From Sanguinoderma infundibulare (Eukaryota; Basidiomycota; Agaricomycetes; Polyporales; Polyporaceae): a stretch of 64,000 nt of DNA. The stretch spans positions 2,976,001-3,040,000 of the forward strand of contig JAVLRN010000003.1 in assembly GCA_032821775.1 (NCBI GenBank), read 5' to 3'. Positions 33,199-45,117 of this stretch are shown in pieces; positions within the stretch are counted from its first letter, which is position 1, and every line of letters starts with the position of its first letter. The notes under the pieces were generated by a model that had not been told where the DNA came from, did no database searches, and saw nothing but the letters and a program-made list of their open reading frames with translations. A program made the translations under genes and the position numbers.

Positions 33199-34400
33199 TC
33201 AGAATGCATACAGAATGCACCAGTTCGAAGTTGGACAAGGCTCAGCATTTATGGTGAAAACTCGACGAGATGTACGGGGGAACGACGCTGTGCACTCGGG
33301 ACCGATGGCAAAGGAGATGCCATAGCGGATCAGAGGTTCGCCTATGAACATGAGGAGGGTGACCCCTGAGGCCTGGGTGATGGGAAGTTTGTGCGGATTG
33401 TGCGGTTAGAAAAGAAAGAGACGTACGCAGGTACATGCTGGACGCTACCTAGAATACACCTTCTGGGCTTCTGTTATGGACCTTCACAATATTGGACACG
33501 ATCTAACACGGTCTAACATGTGCTAAGAAAGCGAGTTTGAGTTGGCAGGACAGAATTGACCGAAATCAGAACCTGAGACACATCAACGTACGTCAAGAGG
33601 CTAACTCACCCGACACATAGCCAGACATAAGGAAAAACGCAAGCGCACACACGACACGACTGTCCAGTGTCCAGCGTTGACATTACCGGCGGAGCGTTCT
33701 TCGGCTGGTCTCTCCTCGGATTTTTTGGGAAGAGCATGAAGTTTGCGGAACGCAGCCCAGGAGACGTTCTCGTTCCGTGTCTTGCCTTCTTTACTTTCTC
33801 GCGTCTGGCTATGGATGGTTGACGGGGGCGTAATTGGTCTTAAAACGCAGTGTATAGCGGCCACAAAAGCATCTGGCGCGAAAGCGGACTGTTGGATACA
33901 TACCCAGCGCGTCCTTGATCGCCATCGAGACGTTCTCGTTGGTGGGAAGTGCAGGATGCCACTCTGGAAGCAGAACTCCCATGAGGACGGGGGACAAACT
34001 GAGAAACGCACGTCAGCCACTATGGTTACAATAGGCAGCCCCGCTGCGATGCGGGATAGGGTTGGGGAGGAGGGAGACGAAAAGCGAACCTCAGTCGGAT
34101 CGATTGAGTAACTCCCCGCCTTCTAGGACGTGTAGCAAGGACATTTGCCATCCGCTTCTGATTCATCTGCACGCATTTTTATGCGTGAGGGTAAAGGGGA
34201 TAAAGCGATCAAGAGACGAATATATACGTACAAGAGGGTTCCAATTCTGTCACGACATGCGGCAGAGGGCAACTGATCCCATGCCATTTTGCAGACGTCA
34301 TTTGGAAGAGCGACAAAGTTTCCTACAAAGCGGCATAAGACGTCAAACTCGGCAACGCATGGAACGCACCTGTGCGCCTCGTGCCGCTCCCATCACGCAT
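33199..34400 (-). CDS. Possible unrecognised multi-exon gene
   Basis: Low confidence. From a Met at 34400 (MRDGSGTRRTG) a GT-AG intron keeps frame into NFVALPNDVCKMAWDQLPSA and ACRDRIGTL. A further intron gives SGWQMSLLHVLEGG, and another, ending in ttctcag with a CTGAC branch site, gives LSPVLMGVLLPEWHPALPTN and ENVSMAIKDALG. The 3' end may be ASGVTLLMFIGEPLIRYGIS...SFPRTSRRVFTINAEPC, with a stop at 33199. The segment between about 33450 and 33800 could not be resolved, and an in-frame stop precedes the last exon in my join. I recognise no domain. It could be a lineage-specific gene or a decaying one. Confidence 0.27.
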
Positions 34401-34470
34401 CCAAGAACGCTCGTGCCCACGGAATAGTAAAAAGGTGCGATAACCACACGCAAACGGTACAAACACTACC

Positions 34471-36363
34471 TTAACTGCCCTCGTCCGCCACGCCGTCTTC
34501 ACCTGGGCCCTTGGCCACGGCGCCCTTGTCGTCCACCTTGGTCCTCCTGTTCATGAGGTCGTCGAAGAACTTCTTGAGTACCTGGTCCCGGTTCTGGTCA
34601 TCTCCGGAGTTCGGCGTCGTCGCAGACTGCACAGGTGAGACACGGCCGTGCATAGGCGCGCCACCGCCAGGAGGGACGGTGAGTGTCGAAGGTGTTGGTC
34701 GGGCGCCGGTTCGACCGGCCAGCTTCCGTGCTGGGTCACCTGCGACGCTCATGTTCAGAGGGTTCTGCTGCTGTTGCGTTGAACCTTCCATCTCTGTCAA
34801 TGCGCGCTCGACGTTGGGCAGGGTGAAGCTGCTGCTGCCCATGGGCCCGACGATACCCGCTGCTGCGGCCTCGTTGGGATTGCGGAACGCGCCGCGAGGA
34901 TCGCGATTGGGATTCTTGGCGTTCTCGTCGTAGTTCTTCGCAAGAAAGACTTGCTCGGGGGTTGGATTGTTGAGGGGAGGAAGAGGCGGGGGCTAACGAG
35001 AAGCGAAGTGTAAATGAGTGAAGTTAGACAGAAGCAGGGGATTTCTTACTTTGCGGCTGAGATCTGGGACGAGCATTGCATACAACTTTGTAGCTTTCGG
35101 GCCATCATCGTCATCCCCGCCTTCCAAATCGTTCTCCCAAGCCTCTCCCCATAGCTTTGCATCAAAGCCTTCTCGGAGGACACCAATCTTGCCCCAGCTA
35201 TCCCAACCAGCAGGTACGACGATCTTGTCGCGGTCGAGCGCGTTTGGCTTATGCTGGAAGGGGAAAGGATTGCGAGGAGGAGCGGCGACTTCACCTCCAG
35301 CCATGGCAGGCGAAGGGGCAGGCGGCATGAATAGTGTATGCAAGACGTATTGCCTTAGGACTTGCAATGCCGTTGGCTGTGGTGTCGTGTAGAACAGTCC
35401 CGCACCATCTTGGGAGTCATTAGCAAAATAGCACGTCCAGCCTAAATACAACGACTCACACTTTAAACAGATTGTCCGCAGGACTTGCATGATACTGTCT
35501 GTGCGCTCCTCCCACTCCCCGCCCTTTCCCTTGACCATTCCGCCCATACCCGACGGGCCAGAGCCGATGATATCATTGCCCTCATCTATCAAATCGGCTT
35601 TCGTACACACCACCACAATAGGAACACCAGCGGGATTGTGAGTAAGCGTTCCTTGACCGAGGGGCAGCACAGTGCCGGACACGGTTGCAGTTGCAGGAAG
35701 AGGTTCCGCCGAGGGTTCGGTGTAGTGCTGCCAGTGCGCTTGGACTGTTATACGGAATGGTATAGGTGAGCGTCGATGGAAGGCTGAAAATACGGGTTCA
35801 CGTACGCCTTTCCTTGTTTTCCTCTTTCGCTATATCCAGCTCTCTAGATCCATCTCCTTTGACCCACATGTCAACCCATGTCAACCATGTCTCTAACTCC
35901 TGAATGAATGACCAAGGTCGCGTCCAGTCTAGAGCAATCATTACGAGGGTATGGGGTAGTGAGGTGCGAGGCGGGACGAAGTGAGGTAACAGCGCGCTGT
36001 ACGACGGTGCAGAGGACGGAATGGCGTATATGGACAAACGCGAGAGGGTATCTGGAGGATGGCGGAAGCACTCAGCCTTCCAATGATGTTCAAAGGGAGG
36101 TACTGCGTACCTTCGTCCGCGTCATCTCGTACATCAGCCCAGTCGTATCCAATCGCGAAGTCGATACGCGTTTCTTCCTTGGACTCATCCGGCGGAGGTT
36201 TCTGAAGAAGCGCGGATACCAGACTAGACTTCCCGGAAGATGGCTCGCCTAGAAGAATTATCTGCTTTGAGGGTATAGAGCGCGAGCTGGAGACGGAATC
36301 TAGGATGGAGGACCACAAGTCCTGCGGCGGCGCGTCTGGCGATGATGGTCGTGAATTATCCAT
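34471..36363 (-). CDS. Dynein light intermediate chain
   Basis: Cytoplasmic dynein subunit that links the heavy chain to cargo adaptors. I take the start MDNSRPSSPDAPPQDLW at 36363; the open frame extends 36 codons further upstream but loses similarity. A Ras-like domain comes first, with the P-loop GEPSSGKSSLVSALL, then DFAIGYDWADVRDD, LVMIALDWTRPWSFIQEL, and VPIVVVCTKADLID, which resembles the guanine-specificity NKxD region. Then QVLRTICLK, GAGLFYTTPQPTALQVLRQY and DKIVVPAGWDSWGKI lead to the LIC core end. The C-terminal part is a disordered adaptor-binding tail containing a predicted helix, QVLKKFFDDLMNRR. About five introns. Shares a 228-bp promoter with TIP41. Confidence 0.9.
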
Positions 36364-36591
36364 AGCAGCGGACCACAGAGATGCCGTCCAAGGCGTGAAT
36401 GAAGAGCGGAGAGGTGGTGGTCGAGTGCAGACAGCCTTGCCACTGCCAGTCAAGCCGCGATCCAAGTCCATTCAAACTCCGGCGACGCGCCTCTGCACAC
36501 CCACCATCATCTCCTCGACATCACCTCCTCGACATTCACCACGTCCTCTCGCTTTCCCTCTGTCCGTGTTTCTGCGTATGAGCAGGTCATC
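36364..36591. promoter_or_regulatory. Bidirectional promoter, dynein LIC / TIP41
   Basis: Only 228 bp lie between the two start codons on opposite strands, so promoter elements must be shared or interleaved. The part next to TIP41 is C/T-rich, as is common for fungal core promoters. Confidence 0.6.
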
Positions 36592-37670
36592 ATGTCTGCC
36601 GCCGTCGCGCTACCCGAACATCGCCTTTTGGAATCCCCCAATTCTCGGACGATAGAGATCGGGCCATGGACCATCACTGCTTCCACCAATCCCATCTCAA
36701 ATGCTGGACAATGCGACGCGTTGCAGGCCGCGATTGGAGGCATCCCACTTCCGGAGATGACATTCGGAAGCAACTCTCTCGAGTTGGAGCACAAACAGAG
36801 CGGGTGGAAGTATTCGTTCACGACTGAAGAGGCGCTGAAGGAAGTGAAGAACGGCGAGCTTGAGGACGGCGATGGCGGGGTCAAAGTGGGCTACGCAGAT
36901 GCCTGGCTAAAGAGTCGGTGTGTAACGCTCGGGCAGGGACCTATCGAACGCGACATTAACAAGTGCTCAGAACAACTCCGTTCTCCCAGATCCCGATGCC
37001 GAAGACCGTCCCTACGAAGCCCTACGATTGGACGTACACGACCCTTTACCCAGGTCACTTAGAGCCGTCAACCTCTAAGACATTCGAGTGGACACTGGCG
37101 GAACGCAACAATCCGAAGGAAGCAATTCCACTGGCGGAGCTCACTCGTCAAGACCCTATCTTATTCTACGCCGAAATACCCTTGTACGAAGATGAGCTCC
37201 ATGATAATGGTGCCTCGCATCTACTCGTCCGCATTGTATGTGGAACTCATTCAGCCGCGGATCGTCTGTTTAACTGATGGCATTTTGTTCAGCGCGTGAT
37301 GCCGACCTGCATCTTCATCCTCCAGCGATTCACGCTCCGGGTGGACAACGTGCTCTTCCGTTCGTACGACACCCGTATATACCATTCCCTTACTTCTTCC
37401 CCTCCTCTTGTCGTTCGCGAGACAAGTGGTTGGGAAGCTCCGTACGAAAGAGTAAAAGCGGTGAGCCCTTGCAAATAAACGCAGCCGTACCTATTCTAAC
37501 GCTGTCGTCGACAGCGGTTGCCCAGGCGGGATGATCTGACACCGTTGACGGATCCCATGTGGATAGCAAAGATTCTCACAGAAATGCCCTCCGAGATCTC
37601 TCAGGAAGTTGGTGCGGGGACGAAGTGGAAGGGTCTAGGGACCAAGGTTGAAGTCGCAACATTGCAGTAG
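36592..37670 (+). CDS. TIP41: TIP41-like PP2A regulator
   Basis: Tip41/TIPRL binds PP2A-type phosphatase catalytic subunits and acts in TOR signalling. The start is MSAAVALPEHRLLESPNSR. Family marks are IEIGPWTITASTNPI, GIPLPEMTFGSNSLEL and SGWKYSFTTEEAL. The first intron joins LKSR|TTPFSQIPMP. Then come PYDWTYTTLYPG, EIPLYEDELHDNGASHLLVR, RVMPTCIFILQRFTLRVDN and VLFRSYDTRIYH, and the last exon ends TKVEVATLQ. The motif order and length of about 290 residues fit the family, and no key part is missing. Four or five exons. Confidence 0.93.
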
Positions 37671-38285
37671 TCGATGTTGTGTACATGTATGTATACTAGT
37701 ACGTGTGTATTATGTGCCTTCATTGTCGATAAGCATGTTGAAGGCAACTACACTGTAGCTCTCGTATGTTCTGTACTAGTCATCTTGTCTCTGTTGGTTT
37801 CGGTATGTCATCCGGTGGAAGGTTCGACTGTGCGTTGGACCCCCGAGACATACACGAAATGGGACGATCTCGTTACCATCGAATGGTATAGCACCAGATG
37901 CATACCTGGTGGTCTAGTCGTATGATTCTTGCTGTCGTTGGAGACTGTTTCAGGTTCAACTTCCGACCAGGCCCTTCCGGATCCCCTTTTGTACCAATTC
38001 CCATGGGGGTTCTCTGAATATTACAGTTTCTCTCGAGGCAAGTCCTTGGGCGGTTCCCTACGTGCATCGTCGCATGAGCAATCACTGACAGCTCTTTCTG
38101 GCTAAGGCAAGGCAAAGCCTGCAGAAGAGGCACGGAAAGTGGTTTATCGTGGCTTGTACTTGGACAATTACCATATGCGGTTGACGTCCACCCAATGGAG
38201 AATTTGTGATTGAGCGCCCAGCAAGTGCTTCCTCTGCACGGCTCGGTCGACTCTCCCGCAAACTCACGGTCAACTCACGGTTACG
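37671..38285. other. Gap between TIP41 and RRS1
   Basis: 615 bp with AT-rich 3' sequence at the left and the RRS1 promoter at the right. No gene seen. Confidence 0.5.
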
Positions 38286-39480
38286 ATGGACGTATCAGAC
38301 ATCCTTGCGGCCCATGAGGCAAAACAGTGAGTGAATCGCTAACTTACACTGTTGACTCTTACGCATTACATCTTCAGAAAAGCCGTCCTCGTCGAGAAGG
38401 ACATCCCACTCGAAGTCGATGCCGGATTCCTGACGGTCACTGACCTCAATCCTGTGGATTCAGAGAGCTACGAGTGCGTATCAATAGCAGTGCTGCGTTG
38501 CGGCGATATTGACGTTGTGCGCCCGAACCGTCCCAAGGGCTGATCTCGAAGAGTACCTCATGTCCACCGCTCGCGACGGCGCGCAAACACTCATCGCATC
38601 TCTCTTCTCCCTCCCCACGACGTCTTCCCCGGACGGACCTCTGGCACAGCTTCCCTCACCTACGACACAACTGCCACGCGCAAAGCCCTTACCCAAGCCC
38701 AAGCCTCTAACCAAGTGGGAGCAGTTCGCGAAGGCGAAGGGCATCCAGAAGCAGCGGAAGGACAAGAAGGTTTGGGACGAGGAGAAGCAGGAGTGGGTCA
38801 ACCGCTGGGGCTGGAAGGGCGCGAACAAGGACAAGGAGGTCCAATGGCTCACGGAGGTCCCTGCGAATGCCGGTACGTCTACGTCTGAGTCTCCCCGACT
38901 CCTTTCATCCGCATCCGCATCGTCCCTGTTCCCCGCACGAGGCTCAACGCTGTTCCAGACGTGGACTACGATCCCGCAAAAGCCGCGCGCGACGAGCGCA
39001 AGGCGCGTGTGGCGAAGAACGAGAAGCAGCACCTGGCGAACCTCGCCCGGGGGGCGGCCGCGAGCTCTAGCTCGAGCGACCGGAAGCGGGATATTGACAG
39101 GACGCTTGCCGTTACTCGGACGAGCACTGCGAGCATGGGCAGGTTTGACCGCAAGTTGGAAGGTGAAAAGCCGTTGAAGGGCGTCAAGCGGAAGGTGAGC
39201 GCGTCGCTTGTTCATGCTGTGATCTCGTACTGACCCCTGACGACGCATCCTCAAGTTCGAGCCGACAGAGGTCTCGTCATCGAAAGAGAAGGCGCAAAAC
39301 CTTGCGATTCTCTCAAAGCTTGATAAGGAACCGGCGACGAAGAAGTCGAAGAAGTCGTCGGAGTCGGCGGGCGGCGACGTACTCAATGTGAGGAAAGCTA
39401 TCCGATCAGCAAGCAAAGGCAAGGGTAGCGCTGCACTCGCAAGGGGAGGGAGCACTAAGGGCAAGAAGGGCAAACGGTAG
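38286..39480 (+). CDS. RRS1: Ribosome biogenesis regulatory protein RRS1
   Basis: Rrs1 with Rpf2 brings 5S RNP into pre-60S particles in the nucleolus. The start MDVSDILAAHEAKQ is followed by a short intron and KAVLVEKDIPLEVDAGFLTV. Then come DLEEYLMSTARDGAQTLIAS, the conserved core KPLTKWEQFAKAKGIQ and KDKKVWDEEKQEWVNRWGWK, VDYDPAKAARDERKARVAKN and a Lys/Arg-rich C-terminus ending STKGKKGKR. Five exons, all GT-AG. Length of about 320 residues resembles the yeast and human proteins. Confidence 0.95.
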
Positions 39481-39698
39481 TATGAGTTTGTTCTGTAATG
39501 TGTTCGAAATGCGTTACGGTTCGACATGTGTCCTGCCCTTTGCAATGAATCTTTACATTCCTGTGAGAGATAGTTATAATCTGATGTTATTGCCACATAT
39601 GATACATACAGTGGGTTAAGCATATTACGAGGCTTTCCATATGTACAGTATCGTCATCGATGGTCCTCCTAAAACCCTCCGCCCTCGTCATAGCTCCC

Positions 39699-40821
39699 TC
39701 ACTTCGACCCACTCTCCACCGGCAGTCTCTCCAGCTTCGCCTTCCCGTCCTTAATCCACTCATCCTTGACTAGCTTCTCCTTATCCGCGTAATAGAGCTT
39801 GTAAACAAGCTTAATGGTGCCCTCGCTGACACCTGCGACCGTGCTGATCTCGCGGATAGACTTCGGCTTGTCAAGCAAGTAGCACGTGAAGTAGATGGCG
39901 CCCCCGGCGATAGATACGGGCGAACGACCATCGGCAATGCCCAGCTCGCGAGCCCTGACGATAATATCCGCGCAAATAGGCTGGAAGTTCGGGGGTAAGT
40001 CGAGGTGATTGCAGTACCGGACCAGTAGGTCCTCTGCGCCGGTGGTGCCAGTGGGGGTGATGGAGTGGCGGTCCTGGGACGCGCCGGGCGTGAGGTTGAA
40101 GGCCTGCTCGAGTGCCTTGTAGCACTGTCCGAGGACCTTCTTGCTGACGTGGGTCAGGTTACAGATCTCGCGGAACGTACGGGGAACATGCGCTTGTCGA
40201 CAAGCGATGAAGATGCAAGCCGCGATGACTGCCTCGAGAGGCTTGCCGCGGAGCAACTTCTCCTCGTCCGACCGTTTGTACAGCTGCTTCGCGATATCGG
40301 AGATGGTTTTGGGGAGGGAGAACTGGTCGCACCAGCTCACGATGTCACGGAACGCCTGCAGAAGGTTGCGTTCTGACCGCGTGGAGTTCGCACGAGAGGC
40401 TGCGCGCTGCAACTCCCGCGCTATGCCAGAACCACCGTCCTTGAAGGAGATGGCTGTGTCCAGCTGCTCCATGCCTTCCATGAGAGGGTCCGACGCCGCA
40501 CCGACACGGGACGGGTCGTCACCCTCGTCGTTGGCGAACGTCTAGTTACGTCGTTAGGAGGTCGAGCTCATGGCGCTACCCGTAACTGGGCAAAAAGAAA
40601 GCACTTACCCGCCACTCACTTCTCGTGTCGACGATCCTGTCGCCCAGCACCAGCCCACAATTGCCGCATACTAGGTCTCCGCTGCTGAACTCCTCGACGA
40701 TGTTCGGATTGGGGTCTCTGCATTCGGGGCAGATGAGGCGGACGGCGAGGTCAGGCCCGAAAGTCGGCTGGAGAGCCTTCTGAGATGGTTGGGCAAGGGG
40801 GAACGGCTGAGCGTATGCCAT
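39699..40821 (-). CDS. SUA7: Transcription initiation factor TFIIB
   Basis: TFIIB bridges TBP and RNA polymerase II. I choose [11 protein letters not shown] at 40821 as start; an upstream in-frame Met gives a poor match. The zinc ribbon is [12 protein letters not shown]...[14 protein letters not shown] (two CxxC pairs). One intron falls just after SEWR, and [13 protein letters not shown] (B-reader/linker side) follows. The two cyclin folds contain [32 protein letters not shown], then [40 protein letters not shown] and [19 protein letters not shown]. Complete and of normal length (about 350 residues). It diverges from the gene at 41268. Confidence 0.96.
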
Positions 40822-41267
40822 GGCAGTTGTGGGCTGTGGGTGCGACAAAGGATGATGGGCAGAAGAAATGAGCGGTGGGGCGCGTTGACCACGGAGTTTT
40901 GTTCGACTCGGGGCGTCGGTCAAAGCGTTGGTATCAGTTGGCTAGTTGTCTGGTGTCCATGATATCAACATGATCCGTGCAAAGAGCCTAGAAACCTACC
41001 ACAACACAAAACCACGCAAAAGCGATGCCGTGTGCAAGACGGAGCCCGGTCGGAAGGCTCGTCGACGTCGACAATGGTGATGGTCGGAGACAAGAAGCGT
41101 GAGTCGACAAATGAGCCGGACGGAGCCACATATCCCCTTATCGGGGAAATATTAGTAATATTGCTGGAGCCAATCAGCATTCTGCACTCGCTTTATGCTC
41201 TGCCCACGCTAACGCCTTTAGGCCCCGCCCCTTCATCCACTGCCACCACCGCTCACCCTCCTCCACC
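40822..41267. promoter_or_regulatory. Divergent promoter region, TFIIB / unknown Ser/Pro-rich gene
   Basis: 446 bp between opposite start codons. An AT-rich patch at about 41130-41165 (ggggaaatattagtaatatt) is a possible core-promoter area. No gene seen. Confidence 0.45.
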
Positions 41268-42829
41268 ATGGGCAAATGGTTTGTGGAAGAACTGCAAGAT
41301 CACTTTAGTATGTGCTCAGCTGCGATTGCTTCTCCAGGACCCTCGAGTATCACGATGAAGTGCTGCGGAACAAAGTCAAAAACCTGGTGTGAGTACCCGT
41401 TCTTTCATGCCGCTTCACCTGCGTGAGCCTGACAGGCGAAACCTCACAGGCAGGGCGCCATAAAACGAATGAAGGTCGAGAAGGATGGACCCTCAATCAC
41501 CTATGAATCTTTTGTGGAGGAGTTAGACGAGGGGGACGCTTTTACGACGACATTGGTAGATGTCTTGGTTAAGGTGCGTTTGGGAACCTACTATTGTCTT
41601 GCGTGTAGCTCCTGAGCAAGAAACGTCTGCAGGAGTTGGCCGAACGCAAACAAAGGCCCAACCCCGTGGACCGACGCCTCATCTCAGAACGGACCGCGAA
41701 GAGTCTCCGCATGCAAGCAGCGCCCTTACACGTCTACCGCGGCGGCCAAGGATCATTGCGAGATAGAGCCCGGCGTGGGGTTCCCCTTCCTCCACCTCGC
41801 CCCTACAGCGCCACGTTCCACGACATCTTATCTGACTCCGACGGAGATGAAGAGTATGGCACCATGTTGGGCAGCTCCGGGCAGCTTGAAGGAGCGCAGA
41901 TCAACACGGATCTGTACGACGCGTATCTCTCGTCGACATATGACCTTCCAGGCTCTATCTCACGCGCTACGGAGCGGAACGCAGGCTCTCCGCACCCCCC
42001 AGAACCCACCGGATCTTGGCTTATGAACAGCCCCCCTCCGCGGTCGCCCTCTACTGGCTTCGCTACGGCAGGGTGGATGGGGCTTGGTGGTCCTGGATCG
42101 TCCTCTCTCACTCGACAGCCGACCATTCGACGCCCGCACCGCTCACGGACCATCGACTCTTCGAACGAGTTTGCGGGGTTTACGTTTCGTCGTCGCTCTG
42201 CGATCCGGAACAATACGACCCAGGATGACGCACACCGTGGAGAGTCTTCGGGGGATACCGTTGGAAGGCCGAGCTCTGTCGACGCTACCAGAGCAACAGA
42301 GTCGTCATCGGCTACGACAGATACCAGTGCACGAGGGTCTCTTGACCTTAGTGCTTGGATGGCGCGTCGCAGGGCGGGCGCGTCATCCTCAGGTAACATC
42401 AATGTTGATGAGCTAGGTTGGCCGTCGACCGGTTCGAACCCAAGTTCGTCTCAGATGTGGTATTCCATGACCGCATCCTCGTCCGCATCACCAGAGCCCA
42501 TGTCTATCGCCGCCCTCTCTCGCAGATCAAGTACAACTGACCTTAACGATGATCGTCGGCAAGTCATCGCCCCACGTTTGCGTCGAGGAGGTCTTCGCCC
42601 ACCGGAGTCCATGCTGCTCCACGGACCTGCCTCACCGGGTGAGGGCTCATCTCTTCTGCACTCCATGTCGAACACGCCCCCGCAAGCCCAGGTTCAGGTT
42701 ATACCCACCCACACGCCTCCCTCTGGAGCATCTGACGCTGGAGGGGAGTCATCGACACTTCCGGCGCCGAGCACTTCTGTACCACCTTCAACCTCAGGGT
42801 CGAACTCTCCTGCTGTCGAGTCCCGATAG
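41268..42829 (+). CDS. Unknown Ser/Pro-rich protein with conserved-looking N-terminus
   Basis: Not recognised. The first coding exon is only 11 nt (ATG GGC AAA TG). Splicing to the acceptor at about 41338 gives MGKWTLEYHDEVLRNKVKNL, whereas reading straight through gives an early stop. The next joins give VQGAIKRMKVEKDGPSITYE, SFVEELDEGDAFTTTLVDVL and, after a third intron, LLSKKRLQELAERKQRP. This helical N-terminus of about 100 residues is followed by about 380 residues of disordered Ser/Pro/Thr-rich sequence with PYSATFHDILSDSDGDEEY. A nuclear or signalling scaffold is possible, but I have no basis to name a function. Confidence 0.7.
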
Positions 42830-43047
42830 AATACTTGTAGATGTGTTTTGTTGGATTATTTTCAGTGGCTTTGTATCTCTACTATCTGTACGAGTACCGT
42901 ATGCGCTCGCCGTCTCCAATTCACCGTTGCGTCTTGGACTTTCCACGCACCATCCGTTGTGGTGTGAGCGACTCGCGCACGTGATGCAGTCACAACCACT
43001 CCGCTTTGTCCGGAGCGAGGTGTCGAGCACCTTGACCACTTATCATC

Positions 43048-44264
43048 ATGTCTTCTGACGCTTCCCCCGGCCCCGTCTTCAAGAAGCGATCCCGGCCACC
43101 ACCTCGTACGCGACAGCTGTCATCCCAAGACGAAGAAGAGTCTTCCGCGGTTGAGGAGCCCAAGGAGCAGGCGGCGGACGAGGGGGAGCTAGAGTAGGTA
43201 CTCAGGCACGGTTCAGGTTAACAATATGCGCAAGAACTCACCCGGAATCTGCCCCAGCATATCAGACCTTATTGAGCTGCGAAAGCTCAGGAAGTCAAGA
43301 CAAGGAATCGACGTTGCAAAACTCTCGAAGGGCGAGATTAAGAAGAAACGGAAACGGCCGAAGGAGGGCGAGGAGGAAGCGTACGGACTCAAGCACGGTG
43401 CTTCAGCGCAGGACAAGGAGGAAGAGGAGTGAGTCGCATTTGGTTTGTTGCATACACTGTACACCTCAACTTGGCTCTCAGAGAAATCGAGGACACCGAG
43501 GCAAAGGCAAGGAGGGCCGTCCGGACAAACAACTTCACTCAGCAGACGAATGCCCTTGACGTGGACAAGCATATGTGCGTTTCTCTCCTCTGTCCTTCCT
43601 CCTGGCTGCCCAATGTCTGTCCAGGATGGCATACATCGAGGAGAACATGAAGCTCCGTCGGGGTGCGAAACAAGAAGAGAGCAAGGACGATGGTCCGGCG
43701 GATCCTTACGCTGAGTTGTTCCGTCTGTCTAAGGCTGCGCAGAAGAAAGAGGAAGAAGGGAACGTGACGAATAGTCTTGCCATGTTGACCGCGATACCGG
43801 AGGTTGACTTAGGCATGGAGTACGTATCTTCGCTCTCCACTGTGGTTCCTTTGCTGATTATGTGGTTCTTAGCACACGTCTCAAGAACATCGAGGAGACG
43901 GAGAAAGCCAAGCGCCAAATGTCCGAACTTCGCAGGGAGCGGTCGAAGAAAGGAGACGACGAAGCGCATCTCGCCGCCGCACGTTGTACGTCCTTCCCTC
44001 GTCTCTAACATTTGAACGGTTACACTAACACCTATCTCCAGTCTACCGCCCCAACCTCAAAGCGAAGTCGGACGCGGACATCATGCGTGACGCCAAGCTG
44101 GAGGCAATGGGTCTTCGTCCCGATGACCACGAGTATCGACGATCGTCCGACCGGGCACAAATGGCCACAGACGAAATTGTACGTGTTCATTTTGTTGACG
44201 TGCGTCTGTGCTGACGGGACTCCCTCAGGTCATGGAGAGGTTCAAGAAGAGGATGCGTAAATAG
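43048..44264 (+). CDS. Hep59/Tls1-like (C9orf78) spliceosome-associated protein
   Basis: The Hep59 family (human C9orf78, fission yeast Tls1) is nuclear and spliceosome-associated; Tls1 supports splicing and heterochromatin. The start is MSSDASPGPVFKKRSR. An acidic stretch ends EGELE, an intron joins IELRKLRKSRQGIDVAKLSK, and the charged exons continue EIEDTEAKARRAVRTNNFTQ, MAYIEENMKLRRG and PYAELFRLSKAAQKKEEEGN. Then come TAIPEVDLG, TRLKNIEETEKAKRQM, YRPNLKAKSDADIMRDAKLE and a last exon, VMERFKKRMRK. Seven exons with small introns. The combination of ENMKLRRG, a PEVDLG segment and a basic C-terminus is characteristic. Confidence 0.87.
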
Positions 44265-44518
44265 TGGCCCTGCTTGTGTAACTTATCTAAGATCCGCGTA
44301 TGCCGCTTTCTTGACTGACCTGCCATATCATACAGCAGACTTCCTGCTCGCACGAGATACGGGGTATGCGAATGATACGGGAAATCGCAGTCCGGATTTG
44401 GACGTAGGTTTAGTGAGTGATCTTATTGCAGTAGCTCTGGGAGCATTCTGAGTGCGGAACAAAGCTTCAGGATGCCCGCGCGGATTCACAGAGTGAACCA
44501 TGCCATTCGCGGCATCAT

Positions 44519-44834
44519 CATATTATGAAATATTATAATACACAGCTCGTGAGTCTTGGGCAATAATTATTGATTCTGACAGAAGGGCGGTTGGCGGAGA
44601 TATATACAGGCCGGTATGGGCCATGCAGGTGCAGTCTTCCGATATCCACTACGCGGCATCCCCGTCTTGCGATATAAATATCATTAGGCCCAGTAGCAAT
44701 CCCAGGTAGACTGGACCGACAACGTCGCGGTGGAACAAGGGATATGGTTCCAATGTGACCGCATCCGCTAAACGGTAAGTTTGGGTGGCACACTTTAAGT
44801 ACTGCTACATATCCTGTTGAACACGGGACTATAA
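44519..44834. repeat. Diverged direct repeat of the DUF6533 upstream region (copy 1)
   Basis: Matches 45290-45640 in order: a segment ending gcagtc, then cgttcccgtctt versus catccccgtctt, then the shared cgacaacgtcgcggtggaa (cgacgacgtcgcggtggaat in copy 2), then gtggttcca / atggttcca, and a final ccacatatc / ctacatatcc with tgaacac. Indels separate the blocks. Confidence 0.7.
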
Positions 44835-44918
44835 CTGCAGGATATTGTAAGTTGCCCGCCCGCCGTAACCAGCTGTTACCAGTGCGCCAAACGGCAGTGT
44901 AACTGAGAAGTTGCCTTC

Positions 44919-45060
44919 ATGTCTCGAATTGGCCTGATCTTATCAGATATACTGGTCGTAGCCATCACCTGGACTGCGACGCACAAGAACACCAGGGAGA
45001 TGAAGCTTCTGGGCATGAGTACGTCGCTCTCAAGCATCCTGTTCAGGAATGGTGAGCAAA
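44919..45060 (+). pseudogene. Relic exon of a DUF6533-type membrane gene
   Basis: Translates as ILSDILVVAITWTATHKNTR, then EMKLLGMSTSLSSILFRNG, followed by gtgagc. The intact gene at 45761-47681 has VASDLLVVAITWAGTYKNAR then EMKLLGQSTSLSRVLFRNG followed by gtaagc, so both the exon and its donor site were copied. None of the five or so preceding exons of that gene is present upstream; the relic follows the copied promoter region directly. It is best read as an internally deleted tandem duplicate with no plausible product. Confidence 0.8.
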
Positions 45061-45117
45061 AGAAGCCATCTGGCAGTTCAACGTTCAACGTTCGGCATAC
45101 ATTCCACACGCGACACT

